From the NCBI RefSeq assembly GCF_030683065.1, contig NZ_JAUXMX010000041.1, positions 1 to 64,000 of the forward strand: DNA of 64,000 nucleotides, in the 5' to 3' direction. This stretch comes from Pseudomonas sp. GTDB lineage: Bacteria > Pseudomonadota > Gammaproteobacteria > Pseudomonadales > Pseudomonadaceae. The notes beneath the pieces were generated by a model. The model searched no databases, was not told the DNA's origin, and worked only from the letters and a program-made list of their open reading frames with translations. Position numbers and translations under genes: made by a program. Of this stretch, positions 1-9,135 are shown one piece after another (position 1 is the first letter of the stretch; every line of letters starts with the position of its first letter).

Positions 1-213
1 GGCTATGTACCAGTTGCATGTTGCACGACTTGCGCTGACAGCACCTCAGGAGAGATGACCAGTAAAAAGGCAGACGCGTCTGTAGGAGCCAGCTTGCTGG
101 CGATCCGGGCCAGCAAGCCCATGCAACAGCATCGCCAGCAAGCTGGCTCCTACAGGGTATTGCTGCATGCAACACATAACGGGTACATAGCCTTGTTCAT
201 GGCCATGTACCCG
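1..213. repeat. Nested palindromic repeat at left edge
   Basis: Positions 1-11 (GGCTATGTACC) are inverted at 182-193 (GGTACATAGCC), with similar flanking sequence on both sides. A REP-type palindrome lies between them at 81-155, with arms TGTAGGAGCCAGCTTGCTGG and its complement. A further copy of the outer arm (CATGTACCCG) is at about 204-213. The rest of 1-390, upstream of the first gene, shows no supported gene. Confidence 0.7.
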
Positions 214-390
214 TGAGCTGTTGCTAGCCAACGCGCGGAATCTGTCGGAGCTGGTTTACGGTGATTCGGCGCTCAGACGATGCTTTTGCGCTGGTTTTTC
301 GCCCCTGCTCATCTCGCGCGCTGGGGTCGCAAGCGCTACGCTTTTGCTCGTCTGTTCGCTTAACCTTTATGCCGTGCATGGAAAATCAGG

Positions 391-1665
391 ATGAACGCTA
401 TGGTTTCGTTGGATCGCCTCAGGCAGTTGAGCGCTCAAATTCGTGAGCGGCTATGGGTGCGGCCATTGGCTGTTTGCCTTCTGTCAATTGGCGCTGTCTT
501 TACCGCAAGTATTTTCGATAGCACAGGATTGGGCCCATTCGTCCCGATTACATCGGATTCCATCGAGACGTTGCTGTCCATCATGTCCGCCAGCATGCTG
601 GTTATTGCCACTTTTTCGGTGGCGTCGATGGTCTCCGCTTATGCTGCGGCCAGCAGCACGGCGACGCCCAGGGCATTCACGCTGATCATTGCGGACGACG
701 CTTCCCAGAACGCGCTTTCGGCTTTTGTCGGGGCGTTCATTTTTTCGGTGGTGGCTCTTACTGCGGTCAAGAATGGCTATTTCGAAACGGCAGGGCTGTT
801 TGTTCTTTTTGTGATGACCGCGCTCGTGTTCAGCATGGTTATTTTGACGTTTGTGCGTTGGGTCGATGGCATTGCCCGTCTTGGACGGATGGCATCAACG
901 ATAGACAAAGTGGAGCGGGCGACTGCCGAGGCCTTGGCGCGCCGCCGCGATGCACCCACCCTTTACGGGGCGGTCGTGCGGGCTGAGCCGGACGGGCTAC
1001 CGATGTTTACGGCGAAGATTGGTTACCTGCAACACATCAATATGTCTGCGCTGCAGGCCTGGGCGGCCACCGCCAATGCGCGGCTGACGGTGGCAGCGTT
1101 GCCAGGAACGTTTGTCACCCCGGAGCGGCCACTGGTGTATGTGAGTGATTGCGCTGAAAGTCTCAGTGACTATGACTTCGGGCCTGTCATTGAGTCGTTC
1201 CAGATTGGTACCGTACGTCGTTTCGACGACGATCCACGGTTTGGTCTGGTTGTGATGTCGGAGATTGCCGGGCGGGCCTTGTCACCTGCAGTCAATGATC
1301 CTGGCACTGCCATCGATATCGTCGGGAGGCTGGTTCGCCTGCTGCACCTGTGGTGTGAGCCTGCACCGGTGCAGGCGGGCGCTGGGTTGTTGTACGAGCG
1401 GGTGGAGGTGGCCGAAATTTCGCTGCGGGATATGTTTGATGACGCGTTTACAGCGATTGCCCGTGACGGCGCTGGCCATGTCGAGGTTGCAGTTCGCTTG
1501 CAGAAAGCCTTGTGTTCTCTGGCAGCCATCGGTGATGAGACTGCGCGAGATGCTGCCAATTACCACAGCCGGCTAGCGCTGCAACGCTGCAAAATTGCGC
1601 TGGATATGCCGCAAGACCTTGCGGTTGTTCGCGCCGCCGCGAGGTTTAGTGCCGGTGGTGAGTAG
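391..1665 (+). CDS. DUF2254 family membrane protein
   Basis: Predicted inner-membrane protein of 424 residues. Four hydrophobic segments are visible at about residues 24-44, 60-85, 108-127 and 132-154, followed by a soluble C-terminal part of about 260 residues. The layout and the sequence around residues 270-300 (GRALSPAVNDPGTA) match what I know of DUF2254 proteins, whose function is not established. The ATG at 391 directly abuts CAGG; the ATG at 400 has better ribosome-binding-site spacing and is an alternative start. The gene appears to stand alone, with no clear terminator after it. Confidence 0.85.
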   Translation: MNAMVSLDRLRQLSAQIRERLWVRPLAVCLLSIGAVFTASIFDSTGLGPFVPITSDSIETLLSIMSASMLVIATFSVASMVSAYAAASSTATPRAFTLIIADDASQNALSAFVGAFIFSVVALTAVKNGYFETAGLFVLFVMTALVFSMVILTFVRWVDGIARLGRMASTIDKVERATAEALARRRDAPTLYGAVVRAEPDGLPMFTAKIGYLQHINMSALQAWAATANARLTVAALPGTFVTPERPLVYVSDCAESLSDYDFGPVIESFQIGTVRRFDDDPRFGLVVMSEIAGRALSPAVNDPGTAIDIVGRLVRLLHLWCEPAPVQAGAGLLYERVEVAEISLRDMFDDAFTAIARDGAGHVEVAVRLQKALCSLAAIGDETARDAANYHSRLALQRCKIALDMPQDLAVVRAAARFSAGGE

Positions 1666-1766
1666 GCTGTGCAACCGGATGCTGCCTGAGTAAGCTGGGG
1701 TTGCATTTGAGTTGAGGTGGCGCGTGGTCGCTGTCCCCTGTTTAAACGAGCGCTGGATGAATAGTG

Positions 1767-2018
1767 ATGACACTGTCAAAAGAAGATGAGTCGAGAGTGG
1801 TAGAGATGGCGTGGGAAGACAGGACGCCGTTTGAAGCCATTGAACTGCAGTTTGGCTTGAACGAGTCCTCGGTCATAAAGATGATGCGCAGTTACTTGAA
1901 GTCGCCAAGCTTCAAGTTGTGGCGCAAACGGGTGAGTGGACGCACCACCAAGCACTTGATGTTGCGCAGCCCTGACATTAGCCGCGGCTATTGCCCGACA
2001 CAATATAAGCATCGGTAA
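1767..2018 (+). CDS. TIGR03643 (DUF2805) family small protein
   Basis: Small basic protein of 83 residues. The sequence pattern (MAWEDRTPFEAIELQFGLNE, then W..RVSGR..KH) is that of the TIGR03643/DUF2805 family, a conserved family of unknown function with a helix-turn-helix-like first half. The ATG at 1767 is preferred; an in-frame GTG lies three bases upstream at 1764. The gene stands alone between the DUF2254 gene and the DUF3034 gene. The family call rests on remembered sequence character. Confidence 0.8.
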   Translation: MTLSKEDESRVVEMAWEDRTPFEAIELQFGLNESSVIKMMRSYLKSPSFKLWRKRVSGRTTKHLMLRSPDISRGYCPTQYKHR

Positions 2019-2203
2019 CCAGGTAAGCGCTCAAGCTGAATGGCGGGGCGCGACTATTGGCAGATTCCGATGTGCTCCCGTGCGTGCTCTGCAAGGCTGA
2101 GGTCATGAGATTTTAGCGGGCCGCACTGGGGTGGTCAGGTGGTGCACTGTGTGTGCGCAACCGCTAATCGTATTCGGTTTAATCTGCGTGGGAGGCACCG
2201 CCG

Positions 2204-3088
2204 TTGTTATCGCCATTTTTTGATCGTATGCGCTGCTCGCAGTTGCTTGGCGTGGCGCTATTGAGCGTGTGTGCCAGCCTGGCCGTTGCCGGTCAGGGAC
2301 GGCTGTTGGCTACGGGCGGGGCGAGCAGTCTGGAGGGTTCGGCAGGCGCCGGGATCACTCCGTGGGCGGTACTGGCGGGATACGGCGAACGTGGCGAGTG
2401 GGGCGGCGATGTGTTCGCTACGCGGGTGGAGACGGCCGATTACCGGCTGGATGTTGCGGGGGGGGCGGTGTCGTTCGACAACCGGGTGGAGTTGTCTTAT
2501 GCCCGCCAGCGCTTCGACCTGGGCACCCTGGCGCGCGACCTGAGTTTGCCGCAGAACAGCCTGAGCCAGGATATCTTCGGGGTGAAAGTGCGGCTGTTCG
2601 GGGACTTGATCTACGAGCAGTTGCCCCAGGTGTCCCTCGGTATCCAGCATAAAAGGCAGAAGGATTTCCTCATTCCCAGCCTGGTCGGTGCCCAGCGCAG
2701 CGAGGACAGCGAAGGCTATCTCACGGCCAGCCGGCTGATCCTTGGTGGCGCCTTCGGCTATAACCTGTTGCTCAACGGTGGCCTGCGTTACAGCCGGGCC
2801 AATGAGTTGGGTTTGCTCGGCTTCGGCGGCGATCGCCGCGACCGCCACTCGCTGCTCAAGGAAGGTTCGATTGCGGTGCTGCTTGACCGTCACTGGGCGG
2901 TTGGCGTCGAGTACCGTGAGAAGCCGGACAACCTGAGCTTTGCGGGCGAGAGTGATTGGGCCGACCTGTTTGTCGGTTACTTCCCGAGCAAAAACCTGGC
3001 GCTGGTGCTGGCCTATGCGCGCCTCGGCGAGATCGCCACTCTGGATAACCAGAACGGTGCCTATCTGTCGCTACAGGGGAGTTTCTAG
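2204..3088 (+). CDS. DUF3034 family outer-envelope protein, TTG start
   Basis: Protein of 294 residues with an N-terminal signal sequence (hydrophobic stretch at about residues 13-29 ending AVAG). The rest is rich in alternating polar and aromatic residues and ends LSLQGSF, as expected for a beta-barrel. The repeated glycine-rich start (LLATGGASSLEGSAGAG) fits the DUF3034 family of proteobacterial predicted outer-membrane proteins. The TTG at 2204 is chosen because GGAGG at 2190-2194 sits nine bases before it; an internal ATG at 2228 is the alternative. Its stop is two bases from the next gene, so the two are very likely co-transcribed. Confidence 0.8.
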   Translation: MLSPFFDRMRCSQLLGVALLSVCASLAVAGQGRLLATGGASSLEGSAGAGITPWAVLAGYGERGEWGGDVFATRVETADYRLDVAGGAVSFDNRVELSYARQRFDLGTLARDLSLPQNSLSQDIFGVKVRLFGDLIYEQLPQVSLGIQHKRQKDFLIPSLVGAQRSEDSEGYLTASRLILGGAFGYNLLLNGGLRYSRANELGLLGFGGDRRDRHSLLKEGSIAVLLDRHWAVGVEYREKPDNLSFAGESDWADLFVGYFPSKNLALVLAYARLGEIATLDNQNGAYLSLQGSF

Positions 3089-3090
3089 GT

Positions 3091-3510
3091 ATGCGTATTT
3101 TGCTGCTGGTCCTGGCGTTGAGTCTGGCCGCCTGCGCCCAGCGCGCGCCAACCGATGACAGCCTGTACCGCGCTCTGGGCGAGCAGGCGGGCATTACCCG
3201 TATCGTCGAAGGGATGTTGCTCAACATCGCGCGTGACCCGCGCATTGTTCGCCACTTCGAGAACATCGATATCGTGCGGCTGCGTGACAAGCTGGTCGAG
3301 CAGGTTTGTGTCGAGGCTGGCGGCCCCTGTACCTACACCGGCGACAGCATGGAAGACAGTCATAAAGGCCAAAACCTTACGCCCAGCGACTTCAATGCCC
3401 TGGTCGAAAACCTGCAGGACGCGATGGTTGCCGAAGGCATTGCAGCGCCCGTGCAGAACCGCTTGCTGGCGCGCCTGGCGCCGATGCGCGGGCAGGTTAT
3501 CGAGCGTTAG
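3091..3510 (+). CDS. Group 1 truncated haemoglobin, predicted lipoprotein
   Basis: Globin-like protein of 139 residues. Residues 1-15 form a lipoprotein signal with lipobox LAAC, so Cys15 would be acylated and the globin exported. The globin part keeps the typical truncated-haemoglobin pattern: YRALGEQAGI near the start, GGPCTYTGDSM, and His91 (SHKGQNLT) as the expected proximal haem ligand. It sits two bases after the DUF3034 gene, which suggests a joint envelope function. Oxygen, NO or redox sensing would be an inference; no partner enzyme is visible. Confidence 0.85.
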   Translation: MRILLLVLALSLAACAQRAPTDDSLYRALGEQAGITRIVEGMLLNIARDPRIVRHFENIDIVRLRDKLVEQVCVEAGGPCTYTGDSMEDSHKGQNLTPSDFNALVENLQDAMVAEGIAAPVQNRLLARLAPMRGQVIER

Positions 3511-3698
3511 CTGGCGCTCTGCAGGCCTGCGCAGGCTTGGCGACGGGCAGGGTCAAGCCTCGGTATGCCCATGCTCAGCCCCGATTTTTGTGCATCCCTG
3601 CAGGTGTTATTTATGCTTTTGCACCTAAAAGATTCATAAAGGCGACATTTTGCTCTATTGCAGTGCGTTGTCTGCTGCTAGAGTGCGGCCCAATTTAA

Positions 3699-5081
<1,383 letters not shown>

Positions 5082-5220
5082 GCCGAGCGGTTATGCAAAA
5101 CGGCCGCCTGCTGTGCTCGCACATGCGTTGGGCGGCCGGGGGCGTTCGTTCAGGCGTAAGGTTTTCCCGGATTTCATCCAGGCCACGAGAGCGGTTTAGG
5201 GTGGGGCGCGGCGCGCAGCT

Positions 5221-5303
5221 GAGGCCTTTTTCATCCACCATCGCTATGGGTGGATGGATAGAGCGTCATCCACCTTACGATGCCGCATGAACATAGGATC
5301 TAC
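5221..5303. repeat. Dispersed palindromic repeat (copy 1)
   Basis: A hairpin-like segment with CATCCACC/GGTGGATG arms is followed by GATGCCGCA and then GAACATAGGATCTAC at 5289-5303. The same tail occurs at 23986-24000, where the hairpin head is in the opposite sense. It lies between gdhA and the EAL gene. The rest of the 5082-5336 gap shows nothing else. Confidence 0.6.
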
Positions 5304-5336
5304 AAAAGCAGGCTGTTCACTTGCCGCCGGGCGGTG

Positions 5337-6614
5337 TCACTGTTCCTGCCAGTCCAGATCGCAGCAGAAGACATAGAGTGTGCCGCCGACTTTGATGGTC
5401 TGCGACACGGTGATGCACATGCGTGAATCGGCGATCGACAGGTAGGGGCGGCTGATCTGTATGACGCCTGGCTGTTTCAGGGCCCGGTAGTGGTAATGCT
5501 TGTGTGACCAGTTGGCGTTGTCGCCACACAGCAGGGGCGCAAAGCGCGCGTTCATTTGCGGCTGCTCGTGTGGGCTGTGGACATTGCGCGAGACCTGATA
5601 GCCCGCTTCATTAAGCAGGTAGCAGCGCGCAGTGCGCGGGTCGTTGAAGAGAAAGCTGCTGCTGTGCTCAAACTGCTGGTTGGCGGCAAAGCTCGCCACG
5701 GCCTGCTGAAATAAAGCCTCTATTTCACGTACGTAGTGGCGCAAGTCAGCGCTGCGTTTGACGCTTTGCCACTGCTGGCCGCGCAGCAGGCTGTCAAAGG
5801 TAGTGGCAAAACTCTGGCCTGGATTAATCTGGGCCTGGGGTCTGGCGAAATAGAAGCCCTGGAGCATGTCGGCGTTGGCTGCAATCGCCACCAGGGCTTC
5901 GTGTTCGCTTTCTACGCCCTCCACAACGACCAGGCTGCCGGCCTCGTGCAGCAAGCTGACCATGCCGGTGAGAATGCGCTCCACCCGACGCGAATTACCG
6001 GCATCCTGGATCAGGCGGCGGTCGATCTTGACGATGTCGGGCTCCAGGTCCCAGATGCGGTCGAAGTTGGAGTGGCCCGCACCGAAGTCATCGATGGCGA
6101 TCAGGCACCCCAGCTGCCGGAAATGGCTGACGAAGCGCTTTAGTTGGGCCTGATCACTGACTTCACTTTCAATGATTTCGATCACCAGCCGATGCGGCGA
6201 CAGGCCGCTTGCCTGCAGCAGGTTGCGGGTAAAACCAATGTCCGGTTGCTCACTGACCAGGTACTGCGAGTTCAAGTTGAGGAACAGCCAGGCTTGCCCC
6301 GTATCTTGCTTGGCAAAGTTGTGCACGTGCAGGCTTCGGCAGGTGCGGTCCAGCGCCAGGCACTCCCGGCCATTGCTCGGCATCGCCAGCAGGGCTGCAG
6401 GTGATTGCGCCGTGCCATCGGCATGCTGTGCACGAATCAGCCCTTCGTAGCCCACTGCCCGGCCGTGGGCGATACTGAAAATCGGTTGGAAATGGCTGGT
6501 CAGCGACAGCCCCCGATAACGGCCATCAGGCATTGGCTGCGCCAGCGCGTAAGGGCCTGGTACGCAGGTGAGTGCTCGTTGGTCGTCGCGTGATGGCTGG
6601 GCGGTCTTGAGCAT
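5337..6614 (-). CDS. EAL-domain c-di-GMP phosphodiesterase with C-terminal PAS/Cache-like region
   Basis: Protein of 425 residues. The EAL domain covers about residues 37-275 and appears catalytically competent: EGLIR stands for the EAL signature, followed by NLNSQYL, EIIESEV, DDFGAGHSNFD, PDIVKID, VVEGVESE and QGFYFARP, which carry the expected metal- and substrate-binding residues. The last 150 residues are separate; they include CYLLNEAGYQVS and RPYLS...CITVSQ, resembling a Cache/PAS-type or EAL-associated sensing domain. No membrane segment is seen, so it is probably cytoplasmic. It lies nine bases after the NIT gene, making it the last gene of the MCP-NIT-EAL unit. Confidence 0.88.
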   Translation of the reverse strand: MLKTAQPSRDDQRALTCVPGPYALAQPMPDGRYRGLSLTSHFQPIFSIAHGRAVGYEGLIRAQHADGTAQSPAALLAMPSNGRECLALDRTCRSLHVHNFAKQDTGQAWLFLNLNSQYLVSEQPDIGFTRNLLQASGLSPHRLVIEIIESEVSDQAQLKRFVSHFRQLGCLIAIDDFGAGHSNFDRIWDLEPDIVKIDRRLIQDAGNSRRVERILTGMVSLLHEAGSLVVVEGVESEHEALVAIAANADMLQGFYFARPQAQINPGQSFATTFDSLLRGQQWQSVKRSADLRHYVREIEALFQQAVASFAANQQFEHSSSFLFNDPRTARCYLLNEAGYQVSRNVHSPHEQPQMNARFAPLLCGDNANWSHKHYHYRALKQPGVIQISRPYLSIADSRMCITVSQTIKVGGTLYVFCCDLDWQEQ

Positions 6615-6623
6615 CTGAAACCC

Positions 6624-7466
6624 TTAGCGGTGTTGGAGCTGAGCCAGCGCGGCATCGACCAATGCCAGCAGTTCGTCGATGGCTTGGGTAGCACGCTGGA
6701 AGTAGCTCTTAGCGGCAATCACCGGTTTTTCCTGGCCGAGTAATTCGTGTTGGATGCAGTCTAGAAAGTCCGTCATCACCTGTGCGCCATGTTGCAGGTG
6801 AAACCCGTTAGCCGGGTGCTCGGCGGTATGGCGCTTTAACGTAGCAAAGGCTGTGCCTGAGAGCAGTTCGATCTTCTGATAGAGAAAGCGCATCCGCACG
6901 CGCTGCTCGGCGCTGCTGTGACCGGCCGCCGCGATGCCGGTGCCCAGGGCGCGCGCCTGGCCCGCCCATTCCGCCGCCTGGATTACCTCGCGCCAGATGC
7001 AGGGCAGGTAGCCCAGCTCGGCACGACCCTCGCTCAGGTCGATCTCGCTGGCCACATCCTCCATCAGAAAGATGCTGTTGCGAATGATCAGGTGGTGTTG
7101 CGCCAGGTTGTTCGCCTGGTCGCTGCTGCGCCCTTCGCGCATGCGCGACCAATGATCGATCAGGCTGTGCCAGGCGTCCCGGTGCGTGCTGTCGAGTGCT
7201 TGGGCGGTGTGGATATGCCGGTCCAGGCCCTGGCGCGCGGTGGCCAGATCCTGACTCAGGCTGGCATCGCCACAGAGCACGCCATTGCTCAGGCCGCGAT
7301 GGCGCTGCAAGCCTGCGATCAGCGCGCGTAGCAAGGCCAGTTGCTGGATGTTGAGCTGGATATGTTGGCGTTTTTGCTGCTGCTGGCGGCGGTGCAGGCT
7401 ATAGAACAGCAGGCTGGCCATGATCAGGGTGGCAGCGGCGGCGAGCAGGAGGGGGAATCCATTCAT
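6624..7466 (-). CDS. NIT (nitrate/nitrite-sensing-type) domain membrane protein
   Basis: Protein of 280 residues with one membrane segment at residues 5-24, followed by basic residues (HRRQQQQKR). A mostly helical domain of about 240 residues follows. The segment LQRHRGLSNGVLCGD at about residues 53-67 is the signature expected at the start of NIT domains, which in known proteins bind nitrate or nitrite. The protein has no output domain. It is separated by only five bases from the MCP stop and nine bases from the EAL start, so it may act as a detached sensor for either. Ligand binding is inferred from the family only. The positive residues after the membrane segment would put the domain in the cytoplasm, unlike most NIT sensors. 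Confidence 0.7.
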   Translation of the reverse strand: MNGFPLLLAAAATLIMASLLFYSLHRRQQQQKRQHIQLNIQQLALLRALIAGLQRHRGLSNGVLCGDASLSQDLATARQGLDRHIHTAQALDSTHRDAWHSLIDHWSRMREGRSSDQANNLAQHHLIIRNSIFLMEDVASEIDLSEGRAELGYLPCIWREVIQAAEWAGQARALGTGIAAAGHSSAEQRVRMRFLYQKIELLSGTAFATLKRHTAEHPANGFHLQHGAQVMTDFLDCIQHELLGQEKPVIAAKSYFQRATQAIDELLALVDAALAQLQHR

Positions 7467-7471
7467 GCTGA

Positions 7472-8605
7472 TTATCCTGTCAGGTGAGCCAAATGGTGGG
7501 CGATGGTACGCGCCTGATCGGCGGCCAGCAGGTTGTTGGCATTGCCCTGGCGGACGCGGTCGGCCAGCTCGGCGATTTCCGCAACGGCCTTGCCCTGTTG
7601 GTCAGTGCTGACGGCCACCTGGTCGACCTGCTCGGTCAGTTGCTGGGTGCGCTGCTGCACCTGATTGAGCAGGGTGCGCACGGCGACCGAACTCTCAGCG
7701 CTGCGGTGCGCCAGGTCGGTCAAGTTGGACACTTGCACTGTGGCGTCCTTGATGTGCTGTTGCACCGATTCGCTGTTGCGCCCGATCTCTGCCGCGGACT
7801 CCTGGCTGTGCAAGGCCAGGCGGCGCACTTCATCGGCCACCACGGCGAAGCCTCGGCCGCTCTCGCCCGCGCGGGCCGCTTCGATGGCCGCATTCAGGGC
7901 GAGCAAATTGGTTTGCGCGGCAATTGCGCGGATGGTGCCGGACATTTCATTGATGGTGCGCGAGTTGCTGTTCAGCTGGAGGATCAGTTGGTTGGTGCTG
8001 ATGGCCTGCTGCGCCATTTCGGACACCTGACGCACCAGATTGGTGAGTTGTTCGATCCCTTCAGCCAATTGCTCGCTGGCCACGATACTGGTCTGCCGTG
8101 ACTCATCGGCCAGCGCCGCCACTTGCACAATGCTCACATTCAGCTGTTCCACCGCGGCCGCCGCGACAGTGGCCGATTCGCTTTGCCCTTCGGCGTTACG
8201 GGTCACCAGTGCGGCGCTTTGCTCGAGTTCTTGCGAGGAGTGGGATATTTCATCCAGGCGCTGTTGCAGCAACTGCTGCTGGCGCTGCTCGCGGTTCAGC
8301 CACTGCTGGAAACCCCGGCTGACCGGCTGCAGCAACAGCCACTCGGTGGTACTGATAGGCCCTTGGGCGCCATGCTGGGCGGCGTCTTCACAGTAGCGCT
8401 GCAACTGCCCGACCTCTTGCAGCAGCAGCCACAGGCTGGCAATTGCCAGATAGGCCAGCACCGCCCAGAGCGGCTCTATTGGCAGTGCTGGAGCGAGTAG
8501 GGTGGTTGCGCCGCCCGCCAGGGCAATCCCCAGCAGCGAGCGCAGCATGCCGACGATGCCCAGTTCGCGCAGGAGCAAGAACGCAGGGTAGGTAAGCCAC
8601 TTCAT
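7472..8605 (-). CDS. Methyl-accepting chemotaxis protein lacking a periplasmic sensor domain
   Basis: Protein of 377 residues. Two closely spaced hydrophobic segments (about residues 20-36 and 45-62) leave no room for a periplasmic ligand domain. From about residue 100 onward it is coiled-coil signalling domain, with the highly conserved hairpin tip intact ([20 protein letters not shown], then [12 protein letters not shown]). It should signal to CheA/CheW. It is the first gene of the MCP-NIT-EAL unit. GGAGA precedes the ATG at 8605. The start codon lies only about 30 bases after the T-tract of a strong terminator, so expression probably depends on read-through or on a promoter inside the hairpin. 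Confidence 0.93.
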   Translation of the reverse strand: MKWLTYPAFLLLRELGIVGMLRSLLGIALAGGATTLLAPALPIEPLWAVLAYLAIASLWLLLQEVGQLQRYCEDAAQHGAQGPISTTEWLLLQPVSRGFQQWLNREQRQQQLLQQRLDEISHSSQELEQSAALVTRNAEGQSESATVAAAAVEQLNVSIVQVAALADESRQTSIVASEQLAEGIEQLTNLVRQVSEMAQQAISTNQLILQLNSNSRTINEMSGTIRAIAAQTNLLALNAAIEAARAGESGRGFAVVADEVRRLALHSQESAAEIGRNSESVQQHIKDATVQVSNLTDLAHRSAESSVAVRTLLNQVQQRTQQLTEQVDQVAVSTDQQGKAVAEIAELADRVRQGNANNLLAADQARTIAHHLAHLTG

Positions 8606-8630
8606 GTGTCCGAATCTCCAACCCGAGTGC

Positions 8631-8681
8631 CCAAAAAAAACGCCTGAAACCGCTGCAAACTATCTGCAGTGGGTTCAGGCG
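8631..8681 (-). terminator. Intrinsic terminator in leader upstream of the MCP operon
   Basis: A stem of 16 pairs with one mismatch (arms 8641-8657 and 8665-8681, seven-base loop) is followed on the minus strand by eight consecutive U residues (8633-8640). It ends about 30 bases before the MCP start codon. It would end a transcript starting near 8749, giving either a small RNA of about 118 nt or an attenuated leader. Confidence 0.75.
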
Positions 8682-8758
8682 CCTTTGCCTTGCAGGAGCG
8701 AATCCTGCTGATGTGATTTGTTCGCAACAGCTGATGCGATTACTTGGTAAAAATACAA

Positions 8759-8774
8759 AGCAAAAGCGGTGCCA
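8759..8774 (-). promoter_or_regulatory. Sigma-54 (RpoN) type promoter
   Basis: The minus strand reads TGGCACCGCTTTTGCT. This matches the -24/-12 consensus TGGCACG-N4-TTGCW at all but one position, with the required ten bases between GG and GC. Transcription would start near 8749 and run toward the MCP operon. A perfect inverted repeat (8827-8835 and 8859-8867) about 100 bp upstream could be an enhancer site. Confidence 0.7.
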
Positions 8775-8826
8775 GCTGCGTCTGGACGCGCGAAGGATCG
8801 GGGACCCATCGCGGATCGCGAGCTGC

Positions 8827-8867
8827 CAGGCGTGCGTAGCCTTATATAGAGCGAGCCTGCACGCCTG
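8827..8867. promoter_or_regulatory. Candidate activator site upstream of the sigma-54 promoter
   Basis: Perfect 9-bp inverted repeat CAGGCGTGC / GCACGCCTG with a 23-bp gap. Its centre is about 100 bp upstream of the predicted sigma-54 start site, the usual distance for an enhancer-binding protein. No specific activator can be named. Confidence 0.35.
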
Positions 8868-8957
8868 TGTCGTCAGCAAACGTGCTTGAAATGCGTCACC
8901 AGCAGCAGGCGCCAGCTAACCTTACAGCGGGGCGCCAATTCGCCATTAGTTCCCGTA

Positions 8958-8984
8958 TCTGGAGTTTTTCGCAAAAACTCCAGA
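8958..8984. promoter_or_regulatory. Perfect 12-bp inverted repeat upstream of putA
   Basis: Arms 8958-8969 (TCTGGAGTTTTT) and 8973-8984 are exact complements around a CGC loop. It lies about 150 bp before putA and 200 bp behind the divergent sigma-54 promoter. It could be an operator or a hairpin that separates the two units. The rest of the 8606-9135 gap holds only the promoter and terminator elements listed separately. Confidence 0.45.
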
Positions 8985-9105
8985 GCTTTCAGCAAGAAGC
9001 TGTCATGGCGATGCCACTAAATTTCGTTACCCACTGTTTGCCGTGTGTGGTTGGCAAGTGCCTTAGTTATGGCGACCTGCCAAACCAAATATCAACAGTC
9101 CCTAC

Positions 9106-9113
9106 AACAACAG
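9106..9113 (+). promoter_or_regulatory. Hfq/Crc-type CA motif before putA
   Basis: AACAACAG within CTACAACAACAG, about 23-30 bases before the putA start. It differs at one position from the AANAANAA motif through which Hfq with Crc represses translation in Pseudomonas. This fits the known catabolite control of amino-acid use, but the effect here is inferred. Confidence 0.45.
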
Positions 9114-9135
9114 TCTCCACAAGAGGATGGGCGTG

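Noticed and set aside
261..446. 61-codon ORF upstream of the DUF2254 gene
   Set aside because: Overlaps the gene start in another frame; no recognisable sequence.
8631..8749. ANTAR-type antiterminator leader (suggested by the NIT neighbour)
   Set aside because: The hairpins present do not show the paired hexaloops with A1 and G4 expected for ANTAR targets, and no ANTAR protein is encoded nearby.
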